A DNA stretch of 64,000 nucleotides from NCBI RefSeq assembly GCF_010548375.1, contig NZ_JAAGLY010000004.1:124001-188000 (forward strand), given 5' to 3'. Under the pieces are notes generated by a model that saw only the letters and a list, made by a program, of their open reading frames with translations, was not told the origin of the DNA and did no database searches. The position numbers and the translations under genes are program-made. Positions 60,989-64,000 of the stretch are shown in pieces (within the stretch, counting starts at the first letter, position 1; the number at the start of each line of letters is the position of its first letter). This stretch comes from Streptomyces sp. SID13726. Its GTDB lineage: Bacteria > Actinomycetota > Actinomycetes > Streptomycetales > Streptomycetaceae.

Positions 60989-61741
60989 TCACACGGCGAC
61001 GGCCACCCCGGGTCCCGCGTGCGCCTTCCGGTCCTGCATCCGGGTCACTCGCAGCACCAGCGCGGCGGCGACCAGCGCGGCCAGCAGGTCGAGCGTGTCC
61101 GCGATCATCACCTGGGACATCGCGTCGTGGATCTCCGCGGAGGTGTCGGCGTCGTCGTACGCGTTGTACAGGACCTGCCCGGCGGCGGTGGAGACGAGCC
61201 ACAGCGCCCACCAGGCGTTGAGCAGCGCCCGCCCCTCGGGCCGGTTCCCCGCGCTGCTCGCGTCCCAGATGTCGACCATGATCCGGCGCGGGTACCAGAG
61301 GTTGACGATCGGCACGACCCAGCCGCCGAGCGTCCAGCCCCGCCGCATCCGGTGTCCGACCGGGTTGAAGACCTCGGAGTTGACCCGGACCCGCCAGAAC
61401 CAGACCAGGTAGACGACACCGCAGACGATCAGCGCGAAGCCCTGCGCGCCCCCGGCCACGGAGAGCAGGGTGTGTGCCAGGTCGCCCCGGTCCGAGGCGT
61501 AGTCGGCGGGGTCACCCGTGACGTCGTACATGAAGTAGTCGGCCCCGAGGGCGAACACGTCGACGGCGGCGGCCAGTCCGAGCAGTGCGGCGGCGGCCCG
61601 GCCGAGCCCGACCGGCGAGCGCAGCCAGGCGTTCGGCGCGACCCCGGTCGGCGGGGCCTGGAAGCCGGCGGGCGCGGCGCACCCGGGACACAGCACCCCG
61701 TCGGGCAGGGCTTCGGCGTGCCGGCAGCGCGTGCAGAGCAT
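60989..61741 (-). CDS. DUF4328 membrane protein with zinc-ribbon-like head
   Basis: A 250-aa protein. The N-terminus has two CxxC pairs (CTRC and CPGC 14 residues apart), as in small zinc ribbons. Five or so membrane helices follow, carrying the DUF4328 pattern: FALIVCGVVYLVWFWRVRVN, HRMRRGWTLGGWVVPIVNLW and YPRRIMVDIWDAS. The family is abundant in Streptomyces, with unknown function. ATG 61741 follows GGGGGACACACC. Confidence 0.88.
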   Translation of the reverse strand: MLCTRCRHAEALPDGVLCPGCAAPAGFQAPPTGVAPNAWLRSPVGLGRAAAALLGLAAAVDVFALGADYFMYDVTGDPADYASDRGDLAHTLLSVAGGAQGFALIVCGVVYLVWFWRVRVNSEVFNPVGHRMRRGWTLGGWVVPIVNLWYPRRIMVDIWDASSAGNRPEGRALLNAWWALWLVSTAAGQVLYNAYDDADTSAEIHDAMSQVMIADTLDLLAALVAAALVLRVTRMQDRKAHAGPGVAVAV

Positions 61742-61902
61742 GGTGTGTCCCCCGTGATGTGAATGGTCAGCAGACCGCGCGGGTTCTCCCCAGTGCCTCA
61801 CGCGCGGCATGCGGAACATACGGTTCGTCGGCCTCGTACGTCCACCGGGAATACGGGACTCCGGGAATCCAGGCATCCCGGAGCCCCGTGATCCCGGCGG
61901 CC

Positions 61903-63552
61903 TCAGTCCAGCCGGTCGCCGAGCGCCTTGAACTGCGTCCAGGACAGCTCGGGCCGGTCCGGGTCCCACAGCTTCTGCACGGTCGCCCGCAGCGGCATCC
62001 GGATGCCGGCCGCGACCTGGTCCTGCGTCTGCGAGCCCGCGAGGTCGCACCAGACCGCGAAGGACCCGCCGAGGATCTGGTCGTCGTAGCTGGCGGGGAC
62101 GGCCGCGGTGCCGCGTACGACCCTCGGGGTCCAGGACTCGTAGATCCGCTGCCCGGTCGGGTAGACGAAGGTGTTCGGCTCCCCGAGGACGTAGTAGAGG
62201 AACTCGTCGTTGTAGTTGATGACCTTGCGCCCGGCGCTCAGGTACTCCACCGGCACCCGGGCGCCGATCTCCTTGCCTGTCCAGTACGCGACCCGCAGGT
62301 CGGCGGCGGGCTTGACGGACGTACCCCGGAAGAAGCCGTCGTTCCAGGCGCGCGGGACCTTGTCGTGGGCCCGGACGGTGTCGGCGCGGTCGTTGAGCCA
62401 CCCCGTCGTCAGGTCGGCGACGGAGGCCCCTGAGCCGTAGGTCTCCCGGGCGGCGGTGGCGAGCTGCGGGTAGGTCGTGGCGGGGCTGGAGACGGTCAGC
62501 GCGCGGTACTCGTCGCCGCCGAGGTTCCAGTCGGCGCCGGGGAACAGCTCGGCGTACTCGTTCAGCAGATCGTCGACGATCTTGGCGGAGGCGGGCTTGG
62601 AGATGTCGACGGCACCCCGCGCCGCCGTCCCCGCCGCGCTGCGCAGCTGGAGCTCGGGGTGGGCGGCGATGACCGCGCCCAGGTGCCCGGGCGAGTCGAT
62701 CTCCGGTACGACGGTGATGTGCCGCTGCGCCGCGACCGCGAGGATCTGCCGCACCTGCGTCTTGGTGAGGTGCTGCCGCGACACGATCTCCGGGTGCGAG
62801 TCGGACTCGATCCGGAAGCCCTGGTCGTCGGAGAAGTGCAGGCCCAGCTGGTTGTACTTCAGATCGCCGAGTTCCTTGACCCGGTCCTCGATCCACCCGG
62901 CCGTGAAGTGCTTGCGCGCGATGTCCAGCATGAACCCGCGCACCGGCTTGGCCGGCTCGTCGCGCACGACGCCCTCCGGCGCCGTACCGCCGCCGTGCAC
63001 CTCCTGCTTGAGCGTGCGGGTGCCGTAGAACACCCCCGCGTCGTCCGCCGCACTGATCACGACCCGCCCGCCGCGCACGGTCATGGCGTACGACTCCGGG
63101 TCCGCCCCCTCGTCGTCGTTGAGCGTCAGCCGTACGTCCCCGGCGCGCACGTCGTCCTTCTGCCCGGCGTACGTCAGCCCCAGCTCACCGGCGACCAGCC
63201 GCCCCTCGTCGGCGAGGTCGGCGTCGTTCACGACCACCCGGAGCCCGGCGGCCGGGCGCCAGCCGGGGCCGCGGGCCGGGGTGTGGGCGCGGACGGCGGG
63301 GATGGTGCGCGGGGTCTTGGACAGCGGGTAGGAGCGGGTGGGACTGGGTGTCGGGCTCTGCGGCCGGGAGGCGGCGGACCCGGCTTCGTCGGGCGCCGTG
63401 GACCGCGCCTGCGCCCGCGCCGATCCGGCGGGCGCGCTGTCGTCGCCGCCCGCCCACAGCCCGAGCCCCACCCCGGCGGCGACGGTGACGGCGACCGCCC
63501 CGGCGATCAGCCCCCGCGCCTGCCGCTCCGGTCGCTTCCTGTGCTGGCTCAC
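61903..63552 (-). CDS. Exported beta-N-acetylhexosaminidase (GH20)
   Basis: A 549-aa glycosidase removing terminal GlcNAc/GalNAc from chitooligomers or glycans. A basic leader and membrane segment (GLIAGAVAVTVAAGVGLGLW) give secretion or anchoring. The GH20b domain comes next (RLTLNDDEGADPESYAMTVR, GVFYGTRTLKQEV). The barrel begins KPVRGFMLDIARKHFTAGWI, with HFSDDQGFRIESDSHPEI, VPEIDSPGHLGAVIAAHPEL and the catalytic D-E pair in NLGGDEY. The usual H-x-G-G-D-E has N in place of H. GTG 63552 is chosen; GTG 63561 and 63597 are alternatives. Confidence 0.92.
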   Translation of the reverse strand: MSQHRKRPERQARGLIAGAVAVTVAAGVGLGLWAGGDDSAPAGSARAQARSTAPDEAGSAASRPQSPTPSPTRSYPLSKTPRTIPAVRAHTPARGPGWRPAAGLRVVVNDADLADEGRLVAGELGLTYAGQKDDVRAGDVRLTLNDDEGADPESYAMTVRGGRVVISAADDAGVFYGTRTLKQEVHGGGTAPEGVVRDEPAKPVRGFMLDIARKHFTAGWIEDRVKELGDLKYNQLGLHFSDDQGFRIESDSHPEIVSRQHLTKTQVRQILAVAAQRHITVVPEIDSPGHLGAVIAAHPELQLRSAAGTAARGAVDISKPASAKIVDDLLNEYAELFPGADWNLGGDEYRALTVSSPATTYPQLATAARETYGSGASVADLTTGWLNDRADTVRAHDKVPRAWNDGFFRGTSVKPAADLRVAYWTGKEIGARVPVEYLSAGRKVINYNDEFLYYVLGEPNTFVYPTGQRIYESWTPRVVRGTAAVPASYDDQILGGSFAVWCDLAGSQTQDQVAAGIRMPLRATVQKLWDPDRPELSWTQFKALGDRLD

Positions 63553-63707
63553 ACCGCCCACGCTAGGGCCTCGGGCGAAGACGTGCGTCCACCACACGTT
63601 CCGAAACTCTCCCGTGCGGGTGAAATTCGGGCATCCGTCGGACAGGTCATGTCCACTCTCGGTAGCGTGAGGTCACACCGCTCACAGCTTCCCCTGTCGA
63701 AACACAC

Positions 63708-64000
63708 GTGACGCCCACACACCTTTCCGGCCGACCGGCCATACCGTCCCTGCCCACCGTGCTGGACGCCTTCAACTCCGCCCCGGCCGACGAGGCCCGC
63801 GCGCTGCTGTCGGCCTGTCTCCGCAGCCTGCGCTGGGCGGACCGGATCGCGACCCACCGCCCCTACCCCACCGTGGACGCCCTGCTGGCCGCGTCCGACG
63901 AGGCCGCCTACGACCTCACGACCGCCGACCTCTCGGAAGCACTGGCGGGAGAGTCACTGCCGGCCCTCCCCGACGGCGGCTACTCCGCCGCCCAGCTGGC
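63708..64000 (+). CDS. uraD: OHCU decarboxylase, 5' part (runs off the window)
   Basis: The first 97 codons of a gene open to the window edge. The protein (SLPTVLDAFNSAPADEARAL, then LRSLRWADRIATHRPYPTVD, ALLAASDEAAYDLTTADLSE) matches the start of 2-oxo-4-hydroxy-4-carboxy-5-ureidoimidazoline decarboxylase, the enzyme after urate hydroxylation in purine breakdown; uricase and allantoin genes usually follow. The catalytic His lies within THRPYP or beyond the edge. The GTG at 63708 has no clear ribosome site. Confidence 0.78.
   Translation, partial: MTPTHLSGRPAIPSLPTVLDAFNSAPADEARALLSACLRSLRWADRIATHRPYPTVDALLAASDEAAYDLTTADLSEALAGESLPALPDGGYSAAQL

Overview
The window is typical Streptomyces chromosome. 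G+C is very high and third codon positions are G/C-rich. GTG starts are common, and many genes are joined by ATGA, TGATG or GTGA overlaps. The gene set (ECF sigma factors, XRE/DUF397 pair, WXG/RHS toxin locus, DUF4328, DUF6716, GH20) is that of an actinomycete. The only AT-richer stretch is about 18.4-22.5 kb, the immunity-gene region.

Layout. 0-5.4 kb: divergent LysR/MFS pair, a 36-bp tandem array, an ECF sigma factor of the SigG type behind a RecA-NDp-like promoter, an antisense STAS gene and an AEC transporter. 5.4-14.4 kb: nucleoside uptake and salvage, all on the minus strand (two BMP lipoproteins, double ABC ATPase, two permeases, cytidine deaminase, thymidine phosphorylase), linked by shared ACGCGCGTAG promoter palindromes. 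14.5-15.7 kb: M20 amidohydrolase. 16-17.7 kb: anti-sigma-like ATPase, XRE regulator and DUF397 protein. 17.8-28.1 kb: a methyltransferase and a polymorphic-toxin locus. The complete part is SseB-like protein, WXG-like protein, a 1555-aa WXG100-RHS toxin and its immunity gene. Beside it lies a scrambled duplicate: an RHS fragment, an immunity gene split by an IS1380 element, an orphan toxin tip with its immunity gene, and a damaged methyltransferase copy.

28.2-37.9 kb: a nonulosonic-acid cell-surface polymer cluster in two divergent arms (NeuB, NeuA-phosphatase fusion, two polysialyltransferase-like proteins, DUF6716, GT2, O-acyltransferase, methyltransferase). It matches in content the teichulosonic acid (poly-Kdn) cluster known from S. 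coelicolor. 37.9-43.2 kb: TetR/FAD monooxygenase pair with two operators, LysE exporter, acyl-CoA mutase large subunit, lipoprotein L,D-transpeptidase. 43.4-55.3 kb: two paralogous ECF sigma/anti-sigma-like pairs. Between them are a DUF234-type ATPase and a small regulon: a LuxR-family ATPase regulator with a huge repeat insertion, a tyrosine-coordinated heme protein operon, and a DUF4331 protein. The last two have the same 29-bp palindromic promoter element. 55.3-64 kb: PGRP amidase, MFS exporter, several uncharacterised proteins, a GH20 hexosaminidase and the start of a ureidoimidazoline decarboxylase gene.

The two most interesting things are the heme-protein/DUF4331 regulon with its repeat-stuffed regulator (47.5-53.5 kb) and the rearranged toxin/immunity locus (18.4-22.5 kb), whose history can be partly read from the bases. 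All function calls come from reading sequence; no database search was run.
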